From Enterobacter hormaechei subsp. hoffmannii (GTDB lineage Bacteria > Pseudomonadota > Gammaproteobacteria > Enterobacterales > Enterobacteriaceae), in the NCBI RefSeq assembly GCF_001729745.1, contig NZ_CP017186.1, positions 310,001-374,000 of the forward strand: a DNA stretch of 64,000 bases. The letters are read 5' to 3'. Position 1 is the stretch's first letter, and each line of letters starts with the position of its first letter. Position numbers and translations under genes: made by a program. Positions 38,523 to 48,488 of the stretch are shown here, in pieces. A model generated the notes under the pieces. The model had not been told where the DNA came from, did no database searches, and saw nothing but the letters and a program-made list of their open reading frames with translations.

Positions 38523-39464
38523 TTACTTAACCGTCCAACCCTTATATGTGCCGACGTTCTTTTTATCGATCATCGTCACCGGGATCAGCACGGGCTCTTT
38601 CGGCGCAGGTTTGCCCTGAAGAATGTCATAGCCAATCTCCACCGCCTTCGCCGCCATCACCTGCGGATCCTGCGCTGGCGTCGCCACAAACAGGGAGTTT
38701 TCGCGCTTCAGGGCTTCTTCACCATCCGGGCTGCCATCCACGCCAACGATAAAGAATTCGTTGCGTTGCGCCTGTTTAGCCGCCAGATCGGCGCCGATCG
38801 CGGTCGGATCGTTAATCGCGAATACGCCGTCGATCTTCGGATTGGCCGCCAGCAGGGAGGTCATGACCTCCAGGCCGCCTTCGCGGCTGCCTTTGGCGTT
38901 CTGATTATCCGAGAGCACTTTGATATCCGGGTGGCGCCTGAACTCGGTCTGGCAGCCCTCCACGCGGTTTTGTACCGCAGAAACCGGCGGTCCGTTGATG
39001 ATCACCACGTTGCCTTTACCTTTCAGGCGGTCGGTAATGTACTTACAGGCCATTTCTCCCGCCTGAGTGTTATCGGAGGTGATGGTCGCATCGGCCCCTT
39101 CCGCCGCCACGTCCACCGCCACGACCACGATCCCCGCCTCTTTAGCGCGTTTTACCGCGGGGCCGATCCCTTTGGAATCCGCGGCATTAAGGATGATCAT
39201 GTCTACTTTCGCCGCAATGAAGTTATCGATCTGCGACACCTGCTGGCCCAGATCGTACCCGCTGGAGACCAGCGTCACCTTGACGTTATCTCCCGCCAGC
39301 TTGCGCGCTTCCAGCTCGGCACCTTTGGTGATCTGCACGAAGAACGGGTTAGCCAGGTCACCCACCGTCACGCCGATGGATTTCAGATCTTTTGCCTGCG
39401 CAAACGGGGTTGCGGCCAGCAGCGCGCCAGCACAGAGCGCGGTCACTAAGGGCTTCAATCTCAT
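38523..39464 (-). CDS. Periplasmic sugar-binding protein, ribose/RbsB type
   Basis: 313 residues. The Sec signal peptide MRLKPLVTALCAGALLAATPFAQA is cleaved near residue 24. Mature features are IGVTVGDLANPFFVQITKGAE, DMIILNAADSKGI, VVAVDVAAEG, VAIINGP-like VVIINGPPVSAVQNR, and DGVFAINDPTAIGA, typical of pentose-binding proteins. The ATG at 39464 after GAGGAATACAGC gives a proper signal peptide; the frame is open 12 codons upstream. It is the receptor of the adjacent ABC importer. Confidence 0.92.
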   Translation of the reverse strand: MRLKPLVTALCAGALLAATPFAQAKDLKSIGVTVGDLANPFFVQITKGAELEARKLAGDNVKVTLVSSGYDLGQQVSQIDNFIAAKVDMIILNAADSKGIGPAVKRAKEAGIVVVAVDVAAEGADATITSDNTQAGEMACKYITDRLKGKGNVVIINGPPVSAVQNRVEGCQTEFRRHPDIKVLSDNQNAKGSREGGLEVMTSLLAANPKIDGVFAINDPTAIGADLAAKQAQRNEFFIVGVDGSPDGEEALKRENSLFVATPAQDPQVMAAKAVEIGYDILQGKPAPKEPVLIPVTMIDKKNVGTYKGWTVK

Positions 39465-39492
39465 GCTGTATTCCTCACGTAGGGTATTGTTG

Positions 39493-40488
39493 TTATGCAC
39501 TTTGATGGTGTCGGGTACGGTATTTGTCGATCAGCACCGCTATGATGATCACCGCCCCTTTGATCACCAGCTGCCAGAAATAGGAGACGCCCATCAGCGT
39601 CATGCCGTTGTTGAGGGTGGCGATGATCAGCGCGCCCACCAGGGTGCCGGTGATCGTGCCGATCCCGCCGACGAAGCTGGTGCCGCCGAGGATCACCGCC
39701 GCAATCGCATCCAGCTCGTACCCCGTGCCGAGGTTGCCGTTGGCGCTGTAGAGACGTGAAGCGCTCATCACGCCGCCTAAGCCCGAGAGCAGGCCACTCA
39801 TGCCGTAGACAAACAGCAGCACCAGCCAGACCTTAATGCCGGTTAAGCGTGCCGCCTGCATGTTGCCACCAACCGCATAGATGTGAACGCCGAGGGTGGT
39901 GCGGCGCAGGATGAACCAGCACACCACAATCACCGCCAGGGCGATCACCACCAGCCACGGAATCGGGCCGAGGTAGTTATTGCCGATCCACTCGAAGTTA
40001 ATGTTGGAGTTAATAACCGTCGTGCCGTCCGCCAGCAGATAGGCCGCGCCGCGCAGCGCCGTATAGGTGCCGAGCGTAACGATAAACGGCGGAAGTCCGG
40101 CGAAGGCCACCAGCGCACCGTTGAACAGCCCCAGCACCATACCGAGCATCAGCGCCGCCGGAATGGAGAGCATCGCAAATTCAGGGATAAGTGAGACCAC
40201 CATCGCCGCCACTGCCGTGGTGCCCAGAATCGAGCCCACGGAGAGGTCAATCCCGCCGGTCAGGATGATGAAGGTCATCCCGGCCGCCAGCACAATGTTG
40301 ATCGACGCCTGCCGGGTAATGTTGAGCAGATTACTCTCGGTGAAAAAGTTAGGGGCGATAAAGCCAAATACCGCCACAATCAGGATTAAAATCGGCAAAA
40401 TGCCGATCGTTTGCATCAGATCGCTCATCAGCATTTTTTTGGCGGAGGCGGATTTCGCCACCTGCTGCGGATGGGTTGGAGTTGTCAT
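39493..40488 (-). CDS. Sugar ABC transporter permease, RbsC type
   Basis: 331 residues with about nine or ten membrane segments. RbsC-family motifs: GMTFIILTGGIDLSVGSILG, FIVTLGTYTALRGAAYLLADG, GGNMQAARLTGI and LDAIAAVILGGTSFVGGIGTITGTLVGALI. It follows the ATPase gene with a 2-bp gap. Its 3' end overlaps the leader of the binding-protein gene. Confidence 0.93.
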   Translation of the reverse strand: MTTPTHPQQVAKSASAKKMLMSDLMQTIGILPILILIVAVFGFIAPNFFTESNLLNITRQASINIVLAAGMTFIILTGGIDLSVGSILGTTAVAAMVVSLIPEFAMLSIPAALMLGMVLGLFNGALVAFAGLPPFIVTLGTYTALRGAAYLLADGTTVINSNINFEWIGNNYLGPIPWLVVIALAVIVVCWFILRRTTLGVHIYAVGGNMQAARLTGIKVWLVLLFVYGMSGLLSGLGGVMSASRLYSANGNLGTGYELDAIAAVILGGTSFVGGIGTITGTLVGALIIATLNNGMTLMGVSYFWQLVIKGAVIIIAVLIDKYRTRHHQSA

Positions 40489-40490
40489 AA

Positions 40491-42005
40491 TTACACCGCC
40501 TGATGATGTGTGTCGTTTACGCCGGTTGCCAGCGTCATGATGTTTTCCTGAGAGATGTCGCGCCCGTGCAGTTCACCCGCAATGCTGCCTTCCCGCATCA
40601 CGTACACCCGGTCGCTCATCCCTACTACTTCCGGCAGCTCGCTGGAGATCATCAGTATCGCAACGCCTTTGCGCGCCATCTGGTTCATGATGCGGTAGAT
40701 CTCGCTTTTTGCGCCGACGTCTACGCCGCGCGTGGGCTCGTCCAGAATCAGAATGCGCGGGCCTATCGCCACCCAGCGGGAGATCAGCAGTTTTTGCTGG
40801 TTGCCGCCGGAGAGCCCGCCCGCGCGCACCTGTGAATGGGGCACGCGGATATTGAGCAGGGCGATGGCGTCGTCGGAAATCGACTGCGCTTTTTTGCGGT
40901 TCAGCCAGCCGAAAGTGGCGTCGCGCTCCAGCGTCGCCATAGTGATGTTCTCCTGCGCCGCCAGCTCCAGAAACAGACCCTGTTCCTTGCGGTTCTCGGT
41001 AAGAAAACCGATGCCGTTCTCAATGGCCGCGCGCGGGGAGTGGATCACCACCGGTTCGCCGTCCACCTCAATCATGCCGCCGGTGGCTTTGCGCACGCCG
41101 AAGATCAGCTGTGCCAGCTCGGAACGCCCGGCCCCGACCAGCCCTGCCAGCCCGACGATTTCACCGGAGCGCACCTGCAAACTGCACGGCTGTACTTTTT
41201 TGCCGTCGGTGAGGTGGTGGACGTTAAGACGCGGGCTGCCGAGGGGAATATCGCGCTCTTTGTTAAACAGATCGCTGAGCGGACGGCCCACCATCATGCG
41301 CACCAGCTCGGAGGCGTTGAGCCTGTCGCGCGTCAGGCTGCCGACGTATTGCCCGTCGCGTAGCACGCTGACGCGGTCAGAGAGTTCATACACTTCCGCC
41401 ATCCGGTGGCTGATGTAAATAATCGCCATGCCTTCATCGCGCAGGCGCAAAATCAGTTCGAACAGACGGTGGGTTTCGCGCGAGGAGAGGGCGGCGGTAG
41501 GTTCGTCCATCACCAGAATGCGGCTGTTGCGGTGCAGGGCGCGGGCGATCTCCACCTGCTGCTGCTCGGCGATCGTCAGTTTCATGACCAGGTCGGTGGC
41601 GCTGAACTGCGCACCGAGGCGGTCAATGACCGCCTGCGCCTGGGCAGCCATCTCTTTGCGCTGGACCAGCCCGCCGCGCGACAGCTCGCTGCCGAGAAAA
41701 ATGTTTTCCGCCACGGTCAGGTTAGGAGCAAGCTGCATCTCCTGATAAATCAGGGTAATGCCTGCGGCCAGCGCATCCTTCGGCCCTTTGATATGAAACG
41801 GCTTACCGTCGATGAGGATGTCGCCGCTGCTGGCGGTATAGGCACCTGCGAGGATCTTCATCAGCGTGCTTTTTCCGGCGCCGTTTTCCCCCATCAGCGC
41901 GTGGATCTCACCGGGGAAAACCGTCAAATCCACGCCCTTGAGCGCGTGGAAATTGCCAAACGTCTTGGCAATATTGCGCATCTCTAAAACCGGGGTTCTG
42001 CTCAT
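40491..42005 (-). CDS. Sugar ABC transporter ATPase, RbsA type
   Basis: 504 residues with two ABC modules, as in RbsA/XylG. Walker [10 protein letters not shown] is near residue 38. A second nucleotide module has [10 protein letters not shown] near 289, and the signature [14 protein letters not shown] is near 400. Walker B is [13 protein letters not shown] in the second module and [10 protein letters not shown] in the first. First gene of the six-gene operon; the promoter must lie in the 181-bp divergent gap to the kinase gene. Confidence 0.94.
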   Translation of the reverse strand: MSRTPVLEMRNIAKTFGNFHALKGVDLTVFPGEIHALMGENGAGKSTLMKILAGAYTASSGDILIDGKPFHIKGPKDALAAGITLIYQEMQLAPNLTVAENIFLGSELSRGGLVQRKEMAAQAQAVIDRLGAQFSATDLVMKLTIAEQQQVEIARALHRNSRILVMDEPTAALSSRETHRLFELILRLRDEGMAIIYISHRMAEVYELSDRVSVLRDGQYVGSLTRDRLNASELVRMMVGRPLSDLFNKERDIPLGSPRLNVHHLTDGKKVQPCSLQVRSGEIVGLAGLVGAGRSELAQLIFGVRKATGGMIEVDGEPVVIHSPRAAIENGIGFLTENRKEQGLFLELAAQENITMATLERDATFGWLNRKKAQSISDDAIALLNIRVPHSQVRAGGLSGGNQQKLLISRWVAIGPRILILDEPTRGVDVGAKSEIYRIMNQMARKGVAILMISSELPEVVGMSDRVYVMREGSIAGELHGRDISQENIMTLATGVNDTHHQAV

Positions 42006-42075
42006 GGCGGATCTCCTGTGAATGTCGATATCTGCACTTCATCACAGGCGCGTAAATGCAAAATGTCAGAAGCTG

Positions 42076-42098
42076 TTCATATTTGTCATAGTTATGAA
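42076..42098. promoter_or_regulatory. Inverted repeat in the ABC operon / kinase intergenic region
   Basis: TTCATA-N11-TATGAA, in an AT-rich stretch 71 bases before the ATPase gene. It is a candidate binding site for the cluster's response regulator. This is inference from position only. Confidence 0.35.
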
Positions 42099-42125
42099 TA
42101 GCTAATCGCCATCACATTTTCCTTT

Positions 42126-42160
42126 TCCCTCTCCCTGTGGGAGAGGGCCAGGGTGAAGGC
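42126..42160. repeat. REP-like palindrome upstream of the hybrid kinase gene
   Basis: CCCTCTCCCTGTGGGAGAGG plus GGTGAAGGC tail. It has the same type and hairpin tip (CCCTGTGGG) as the target of MITE-like copy A, without an insertion. Confidence 0.85.
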
Positions 42161-42186
42161 ACCAATCCGCAGAGGAGCCCAAACCC

Positions 42187-44466
42187 ATGTCTTCACGCCC
42201 CCCGTTCTTCACCAGCGCCCGCGGACGCCTGCTGATTTTTAATCTGCTGGTGGTCGCCGTCACGCTGATGGTGAGCGGTGTGGCGGTGCTCGGCTTTCGT
42301 CACGCCAGCCAGATCCAGGAGCAGGTCCAACAGCAAACGCTGGATGACATGACCGGCAGCATGAACCTCGCCCGTGATACCGCAAATGTGGCAACGGCGG
42401 CGGTGCGGCTGTCGCAGGTGGTCGGTGCGCTGGAGTACAAAGGCGAAGCCGAGCGGCTGAAACAGACGCAGATGGCGCTGCGCCACTCGCTGGATCAACT
42501 TGCCGATGCGCCGCTGGCGCAGCAGGAGCCGGCGCTGGTGGCGCGAATTATTCGCAGGAGTAATGAATTACAGCAGAGCGTGACGGGAATGCTGGAGCGC
42601 GGGCAAAAGCGGCATCTGGAGCGTAACGCGCTGCTCAGCTCGCTCTATCAAAGCCAAAGCTACCTGCGTCATTTGCAGGATATCAACCGCCGTTACGCGA
42701 GCAATGTGCCAGACGCCCGACAGCTTGCAGAGATGGACAGGCTGATCGTTGCCGCCATTGATACCCCTTCACCGCGCGCCACGGTGCAGCAGCTGGATGC
42801 AGTAACCGCGGGGTTATCCGCGAGCGCCCTGCAACCGGTGGCCAACCTGGTGCTCCCGGATTTTAATGATGAGCTGCGCAAGCTCGCACCACTGTCGACG
42901 CAGCTGGAGGAGAGCGATCTGTCCATCAGCTGGTACATGTTCCACATCAAGGCGCTGGTGGCGATATTAAACAGCGACATTAATCAGTACGTTGAACAGG
43001 TGGCGCAGGCTTCCCGGCTTCGCACGGCCCAGAGCCATCACGAGCTGCAATCCATCAGCGTGTTTATCAGCATCTTCGCGGTGCTGGCGCTGATCATCAC
43101 CGGCTGTGCCTGCTGGTATATTTACCGCAATCTGGGCTCCAACCTGACGGCTATCTCAAGGGCGATGTCGCGTCTCGCTCATGGGGAGCAGGATGTGTCG
43201 GTGCCCGCTCTACAGCGGCGTGATGAGCTGGGGGAACTGGCGCGCGCGTTTAACGTTTTCGCCCGCAATACCGCTTCGCTGGAGCACACCACGCGGCTGC
43301 TGAAGGTGAAGACCTCACAGATGGAGGTTGACCGCATCGAACGTCAGGGGCTGGAGGAGGCGCTGCTGCACAGCCAGAAAATGAAGGCGGTCGGGCAACT
43401 GACGGGTGGCCTGGCGCATGATTTTAATAACCTGCTGGCGGTGATTATCGGCAGTCTGGAGCTGACCGATTCGGCATCACCGGACGCGCCGCGCATCACC
43501 CGTGCGCTTAAAGCCGCGGAACGCGGAGCCATGCTCACCCAGCGTCTGCTGGCCTTCTCGCGCAAGCAATCCCTGCATCCACATGCGGTAGAGATGAAGC
43601 CGCTGCTGGAGAACCTGAGCGAGCTGATGCGGCACTCGCTTCCCGCCACGCTGACGCTGGATATTGAAGCGCAAACCCCGGCGTGGCCCGCATGGATTGA
43701 CGTCAGCCAGCTGGAAAACGCCATTATCAACCTGGTGATGAACGCCCGTGATGCAATGGAGGGGCAATACGGTGTGATCAAAATCCGCACCTGGAACCAG
43801 CGTGTGACCCGCAGCGACGGGCGCAGGCAGGATATGGTCGCGCTGGAGGTGATTGACCACGGCTGCGGGATGTCGCAGGAGGTGAAATCGCAGGTCTTTG
43901 AACCGTTCTTCACCACCAAACAGACCGGCAGCGGCAGCGGGTTAGGGCTGTCGATGGTGTACGGCTTTGTGCGCCAGTCGGGTGGTCGTGTTGAGATCGA
44001 AAGCGCGCCGGGGCAGGGAACCACCGTGCGGCTCCAGCTGCCGCGCTCGACGCTGCCCGCGTTCTCCGATGATGCCGCGCTGGCGACCACGGCCCCGGCA
44101 GAAAGTGAGCTGCTTGTGCTGGTCCTGGAAGATGAGGCGGGCGTGCGGCAGACCCTGTGCGAGCAACTGCACCAGCTTGGCTACCTGACACTTGAAGCCG
44201 AAAACGGCGAGCAGGCGTTGAACATGCTGGACGCATCACCGGATATCGGCATGTTTATCAGCGACCTGATGTTACCGGGCGGCCTGAGCGGTGCGGAGGT
44301 GATCGGCCATGTACGCAGCCACTATCCGCAGTTGCCGGTTCTGCTGATCAGCGGGCAGGATTTGCGCCCGGCGCATAACCCGCAGCTGCCGGACGTTCCG
44401 TTACTGCGAAAACCGTTCACCCGCGCACAGCTGGCGCAGGCGCTGCGCAAGGTGATGGTAATTTGA
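42187..44466 (+). CDS. Hybrid sensor histidine kinase of the sugar cluster
   Basis: 759 residues. TM1 (about 15-37), a roughly 250-residue helical periplasmic sensor, TM2 (about 291-313), HAMP (about 314-368), HisKA with His411 in GGLAHDFNNLLAV, and HATPase with N-box NLVMNARDAM (516-525), DHGCGM and GSGLGLSMVYG. A C-terminal receiver has Asp693 in ISDLMLPGG. There is no Hpt domain. It is divergent from the ABC operon. The likely partner is the OmpR-type regulator at 35126. RBS GAGGAGCCCAAACCC. Confidence 0.92.
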   Translation: MSSRPPFFTSARGRLLIFNLLVVAVTLMVSGVAVLGFRHASQIQEQVQQQTLDDMTGSMNLARDTANVATAAVRLSQVVGALEYKGEAERLKQTQMALRHSLDQLADAPLAQQEPALVARIIRRSNELQQSVTGMLERGQKRHLERNALLSSLYQSQSYLRHLQDINRRYASNVPDARQLAEMDRLIVAAIDTPSPRATVQQLDAVTAGLSASALQPVANLVLPDFNDELRKLAPLSTQLEESDLSISWYMFHIKALVAILNSDINQYVEQVAQASRLRTAQSHHELQSISVFISIFAVLALIITGCACWYIYRNLGSNLTAISRAMSRLAHGEQDVSVPALQRRDELGELARAFNVFARNTASLEHTTRLLKVKTSQMEVDRIERQGLEEALLHSQKMKAVGQLTGGLAHDFNNLLAVIIGSLELTDSASPDAPRITRALKAAERGAMLTQRLLAFSRKQSLHPHAVEMKPLLENLSELMRHSLPATLTLDIEAQTPAWPAWIDVSQLENAIINLVMNARDAMEGQYGVIKIRTWNQRVTRSDGRRQDMVALEVIDHGCGMSQEVKSQVFEPFFTTKQTGSGSGLGLSMVYGFVRQSGGRVEIESAPGQGTTVRLQLPRSTLPAFSDDAALATTAPAESELLVLVLEDEAGVRQTLCEQLHQLGYLTLEAENGEQALNMLDASPDIGMFISDLMLPGGLSGAEVIGHVRSHYPQLPVLLISGQDLRPAHNPQLPDVPLLRKPFTRAQLAQALRKVMVI

Positions 44467-44535
44467 GATTCCTCCGCTACTCCCGCTAACAGCCAGTCAT
44501 TACTTTAAGGCCAGTTCACCTGCGAGTCTGGCCTT

Positions 44536-44859
44536 ATGAAACGTTACTCTACCGCTCTGTTATTGGGTCTGCTGACTTTAACCAGCCAACTGGCGCATGC
44601 CGATGTGATTGATGATGCTATTGGCAATGTTCAGCAGGCGATCAACGACGCCTATAACCCCGGCAGCAGCCGTAATGACGATGACGACGATCGTTACGAT
44701 CGCAGCCGTCAAACCGACAGCCGCCAGTACGACGATCGTCGCCGGCAGTTAGAAGACCGACGCCAGCGCTTAGACGAGCGTCAGCGGCAGCTGGATGACG
44801 ACCGGCGTCGGTTAGAGGAGGATGAGCGCCGGTTAGAGGATGATTACGATCGGTGGTAA
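44536..44859 (+). CDS. yjdP: YjdP, secreted charged coiled-coil protein
   Basis: 107 residues. A signal peptide cleaves probably after AHA (residue 22). DVIDDAIGNVQQAINDAYNP follows, then a highly charged Asp/Arg/Gln region with repeated RRRQLEDRRQRLDERQRQL units forming a predicted helix. It resembles E. coli YjdP, next to phnP there too. Function is unknown. It is convergent with phnP, with a REP between. Confidence 0.9.
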   Translation: MKRYSTALLLGLLTLTSQLAHADVIDDAIGNVQQAINDAYNPGSSRNDDDDDRYDRSRQTDSRQYDDRRRQLEDRRQRLDERQRQLDDDRRRLEEDERRLEDDYDRW

Positions 44860-44877
44860 ACCCCGGTATCGCAACGC

Positions 44878-44911
44878 GTAGGCCGGGTAAGGCGCAGCCG
44901 CCACCCGGCAA
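44878..44911 (-). repeat. REP element between yjdP and phnP
   Basis: GTAGGCCGGGTAAGGCG...CGCCACCCGGCA palindrome at the end of both convergent genes. Confidence 0.85.
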
Positions 44912-44914
44912 AAC

Positions 44915-45673
44915 CTAATCCAGCACCAGTACCATCCCGTCATACCCCGCTTTAATGCCGGACGGCAGCGGGTTATCCATCATCCAGACGTCAAACTGAT
45001 GGCTGATATGCGTCAGGATCACCTGCGGACAGCCAATCACCTCGTTCAGCGCAATCACCGTATTCAAATCACAGTGGTTGCGCGGCGTCTCCTGGCGCGG
45101 TTCATGGCTACAGTCAATAATCATCGCCTGCGGCTGATTATTTAGCAGAAATGTCACCGTTTTATCTGGTAGCCCGGCGGTATCAGAAAGCCACGCCACG
45201 CGGCTGTGGGCGGACTCCAGCAGATAGCCGAAGGTCAGTTTTGAATGGTTGAGCGGCAGCGGCGTAACCCGCAAGCCCTGAAGTTCAAACATCACGAACG
45301 GCTCGACCGTGTGGCTGAAATCCAGAAGACCCGGATGTTTGAACAGGTCGTCACAGCCTGCGTCGTCCGGCGGACCGTAAACCGGAATGGTCGCCCCCAC
45401 GCCCCAGCGCAGGGGGAACAGCCCCTGAACGTGATCCATATGATAATGGGTGAGCAAAAACTGCCTGAAACTCCCCGCGGGCCAGTCGTCCATCAGGTGG
45501 GGAATACCTGCGTCCAGCAAGGTGACCGCATCGTTGAATTTCACCGCCGCGCTACAGGGGCGACGGCGATGGTTTTCCTGCAAACGCGCCCGTCGGCACG
45601 CCGCGCAGTCGCAGCCAAACACCGGCACCAGCTGCGCCCCTCCGGTTCCTGTCAGCGTGATCGTCAGACTCAT
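44915..45673 (-). CDS. phnP: Phosphoribosyl 1,2-cyclic phosphate phosphodiesterase PhnP
   Basis: 252-residue metallo-beta-lactamase-fold enzyme that opens 5-phospho-ribosyl 1,2-cyclic phosphate, the product of the C-P lyase, to ribose 1,5-bisphosphate. Metal motif [10 protein letters not shown] is near residues 75-84; LSDTAGLPD and the [10 protein letters not shown] histidine motif follow. The N-terminal CDCAAC zinc site is present. Last gene of the phn operon, 9 bp after phnO. Confidence 0.95.
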   Translation of the reverse strand: MSLTITLTGTGGAQLVPVFGCDCAACRRARLQENHRRRPCSAAVKFNDAVTLLDAGIPHLMDDWPAGSFRQFLLTHYHMDHVQGLFPLRWGVGATIPVYGPPDDAGCDDLFKHPGLLDFSHTVEPFVMFELQGLRVTPLPLNHSKLTFGYLLESAHSRVAWLSDTAGLPDKTVTFLLNNQPQAMIIDCSHEPRQETPRNHCDLNTVIALNEVIGCPQVILTHISHQFDVWMMDNPLPSGIKAGYDGMVLVLD

Positions 45674-45682
45674 AACGCACCT

Positions 45683-46117
45683 CTACAGCGGTTTGGTGAA
45701 GCGGAAATGGCTTTGCGTATACCCTTCACGAACATAAAAACGGTGCGCGTCCACGCGCTTCACGCTGGTGGAAAGCTCGGTCAGCTCGGCGCCTGCCTGG
45801 CGTGCGATCTCCTCTGCCCAAGCCAGCAACTGGCTACCCACTTTCAATCCGCGCGCCTGCGGCATCACCACCAGCTCCTGGATCTCGCCGATCCAGCGGG
45901 CGTGGTGCAGGTGAAACTGCATGTGCAGGCCGATCATCCCGATGATCTTCCCGTCCAGCTCGGCCAGCTGGTAGCGCATATTGTGATCCTGCAAGTTGGC
46001 CAGATACCCGGCGTGAAACGCCTGATGATCGAACTCGGCCTGCTTAAGTTCGCAGATCAGAGCGTAAACGATCGGCGCATCGTCGGCGGTGGCGGGGCGA
46101 AGCTGGCAGTCAGGCAT
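45683..46117 (-). CDS. phnO: Aminoalkylphosphonate N-acetyltransferase PhnO
   Basis: 144-residue GNAT enzyme that acetylates aminoalkylphosphonates so that the C-P lyase can process them. The acetyl-CoA-binding motif [21 protein letters not shown] is near residues 77-97. The start at 46117 gives [10 protein letters not shown] and overlaps the end of phnN by 8 bp. Confidence 0.94.
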   Translation of the reverse strand: MPDCQLRPATADDAPIVYALICELKQAEFDHQAFHAGYLANLQDHNMRYQLAELDGKIIGMIGLHMQFHLHHARWIGEIQELVVMPQARGLKVGSQLLAWAEEIARQAGAELTELSTSVKRVDAHRFYVREGYTQSHFRFTKPL

Positions 46118-46658
46118 GCTGTTTCTCCTTCTGGCGAATAAGCGATAGAAAGGTCTCGACTGACTGTAGCAAACTTCCGTCGTTATTGAGGAGATGGCAA
46201 CCCGACGGGGTGTAGCGCGCCGCCCGTTCCAGCCGCTGGTCGATCTCGCGTGCGTTTTCGCGCCCCCGCTTTTGCAGCCGGCTACGCAGAACCTCCGGGG
46301 AAACCTGCAAACAGACCGGGAGCAGCGCCGCTTCGTACCGGGCGCGAGCCTGCGGGAGATGCGCCCGTGAGCCGTTAACCAGCACGTCGAACCCCGCGTG
46401 CAGCCAGAGGTCGATCTCAATGCCGACGCCATAGTAGTAACCGTTGGCATGCCAGCTTAGCGCCAGCAGGTTTTGTCCGGCGCGGGTAAAAAACTCCTGC
46501 TCGCTCAGGGCGATATGGTTTTCGCTTCCGGCGTTGGCATCGCGCGTGATATAGCGGTGCGCCACCAGCAGCTGTGAGTGTTCCCGCTGCCGTAACGCCG
46601 ACAGCAGGCTGTCCTTCCCGGAGCCGGACGGGCCCATTAACCAGATGAGTCTTCCCAT
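46110..46658 (-). CDS. phnN: Ribose 1,5-bisphosphate phosphokinase PhnN
   Basis: 182-residue guanylate-kinase-like P-loop enzyme that makes PRPP from ribose 1,5-bisphosphate. Walker [12 protein letters not shown] is at residues 9-19; [15 protein letters not shown] and [16 protein letters not shown] follow. It overlaps phnM by one base and feeds the phosphonate-derived ribose unit into nucleotide synthesis. Confidence 0.95.
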   Translation of the reverse strand: MGRLIWLMGPSGSGKDSLLSALRQREHSQLLVAHRYITRDANAGSENHIALSEQEFFTRAGQNLLALSWHANGYYYGVGIEIDLWLHAGFDVLVNGSRAHLPQARARYEAALLPVCLQVSPEVLRSRLQKRGRENAREIDQRLERAARYTPSGCHLLNNDGSLLQSVETFLSLIRQKEKQHA

Positions 46659-47794
46659 CAGAACACCCTTTTTCCCTGACGCCAGACGTGGTCGATATGA
46701 ATATGCTCGCCCTTACGGTGCGCCAGCACCAGATCGGCCCGTTTCCCCTCGGCAATTTCCCCGCGATCGTGAAGATTAAGCGCCGAGGCCGGATTTTTCG
46801 TCACCAGACGAATTGCCTGCGGCAGCGTGAAGCTATTGCCTTCGTCGTCCGCGACGCGGAAGGCCGCGTCCAGCAGGCTGGCGGGGTAATAGTCAGATGA
46901 GAGGATATCCAGCAGGCCGAGGGAGGCGAGCTTGCTTGCCGCCACGTTGCCGGAGTGTGACCCGCCGCGCACGATGTTCGGCGCACCCATTAGCACGTTC
47001 ATGCCATGCTTACGCGATGCCTCTGCCGCCTCGAACGTGGTGGGAAATTCGGCGATCACGCTCCCAAGCTGGTGGGATTCGCGAACATGGTCGTGCGTGG
47101 CATCATCATGGCTGGCCAGGGCAATATTACGGTCACGGCACATCGCGGCAATGGAGAGACGATTCGGCTGCGACCACCGCGCCGCAAGCTGGAGCTGCTC
47201 TTCTTCATAGCGCGCCATCTCGGCATCATTGAGCGCGTATTTGCCCTGATAGTATTCGCGATACTTTTCAATGTTGGCGAACTGGCGCTGCCCCGGCGAG
47301 TGATCCATCAGGGAAACCAGCGAGACCGGCTCGCGGCCCACCAGCTTTTCAAACAGCGGCAGGGTGGTGTGGTGCGGCAGCTCGCAGCGCAAGTGCAGGC
47401 GGTGCTCGGCGCGGTTGAGGCCGCGCTTTTGCGTCTCCTCCACGGCGTTGATCATCTTCTCCAGGTTCTCCAGCCGATCGCCGCCGTCGCGCACGTCGCC
47501 GATCGCCACCGCGTCCAGCACCGTGGTGATGCCGCTGGCGACCATCAGCGCGTCGTGGCTGCTCATCGCTGAATGCGCGGGCCAGTCGACCTTCGGGCGG
47601 GGCGTGAAAAATTTATCAAGATTATCGGTATGCAGCTCAATCAGCCCCGGCAGCAGCCAACCGCCTTCGCCATCCATCGCGTCCGGTGAGCGGCTCTGGG
47701 TTTCAGCAAAGGCGCGGATGAAACCGTCCCGGACCTCAACCGAGCCGTTCACGACTTCATTTTCCAGTACCAGCCTGACGTTATTGATAATCAT
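46658..47794 (-). CDS. phnM: Alpha-D-ribose 1-methylphosphonate 5-triphosphate diphosphatase PhnM
   Basis: 378-residue amidohydrolase that removes pyrophosphate from the triphosphorylated ribosyl-phosphonate. Metal ligands: [14 protein letters not shown] near residue 52, [19 protein letters not shown] and [13 protein letters not shown]. It overlaps phnL by ATGA and is translationally coupled. Confidence 0.95.
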   Translation of the reverse strand: MIINNVRLVLENEVVNGSVEVRDGFIRAFAETQSRSPDAMDGEGGWLLPGLIELHTDNLDKFFTPRPKVDWPAHSAMSSHDALMVASGITTVLDAVAIGDVRDGGDRLENLEKMINAVEETQKRGLNRAEHRLHLRCELPHHTTLPLFEKLVGREPVSLVSLMDHSPGQRQFANIEKYREYYQGKYALNDAEMARYEEEQLQLAARWSQPNRLSIAAMCRDRNIALASHDDATHDHVRESHQLGSVIAEFPTTFEAAEASRKHGMNVLMGAPNIVRGGSHSGNVAASKLASLGLLDILSSDYYPASLLDAAFRVADDEGNSFTLPQAIRLVTKNPASALNLHDRGEIAEGKRADLVLAHRKGEHIHIDHVWRQGKRVF

Positions 47795-48471
47795 ACGTTT
47801 GTCCCCATCGGGTGCAGTCTGTCCGCCACGCGATGGCGTACGGCGTCGTCGTGGAAGATCCCGACGATCGCCGCGCCGCGCGCTTTGGCCTGTTCGATCA
47901 GTTCCATCACCGCTGCGCTGTTTTTACTGTCGAGCGAGGCGGTGGGTTCATCCAGGAGTAAAATCGGGTAATCGACGATAAAGCCGCGGGCGATGTTCAC
48001 GCGCTGCTGTTCGCCGCCGGAAAAGGTCGACGGGGCGAGGTGCCACAGACGCTCCGGTACGTTGAGACGCGTCAGCAGGCTGGCGGCTTTAGCGGCGCAG
48101 GTTTCGCGCGGCACGCCGAGATCCAGCAGGGGCTGCATGACCACGTCCAGGGCAGAGATCCGCGGGATCACCCGCAGGAACTGGCTGACCCAGCCGATCG
48201 TCGAGCGGCGTACTTCCAGCACCTTGCGCGCGGGAGCCTGGACCAGATCGACCCATTCATTGTTATGGCGGATATGGATATGGCCTTCGTCCGGCAGGTA
48301 GTTGGCATACAGGGAGCGCAGCAGGGTGGATTTTCCGCTGCCGGAATGGCCATGCAGCACCACGCATTCGCCGTTGCTGACCTCTAATGAGGCATTTTGC
48401 AGTACCGGCAGGCGGACACCGTTTTGCTGGTGGAGCACAAAGGTTTTACTGACATTTTCAACGTGGATCAT
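47791..48471 (-). CDS. phnL: C-P lyase complex ATP-binding protein PhnL
   Basis: 226-residue ABC-type ATPase. Walker [16 protein letters not shown] is near 40-54, signature [15 protein letters not shown], Walker [12 protein letters not shown]. It has no transmembrane partner and is needed for assembly of the methylphosphonate nucleoside. A 306-bp REP array separates it from phnK; all other phn genes here are much closer together. Confidence 0.95.
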   Translation of the reverse strand: MIHVENVSKTFVLHQQNGVRLPVLQNASLEVSNGECVVLHGHSGSGKSTLLRSLYANYLPDEGHIHIRHNNEWVDLVQAPARKVLEVRRSTIGWVSQFLRVIPRISALDVVMQPLLDLGVPRETCAAKAASLLTRLNVPERLWHLAPSTFSGGEQQRVNIARGFIVDYPILLLDEPTASLDSKNSAAVMELIEQAKARGAAIVGIFHDDAVRHRVADRLHPMGTNV

Positions 48472-48488
48472 TTTTGCCTCGCGATTCG

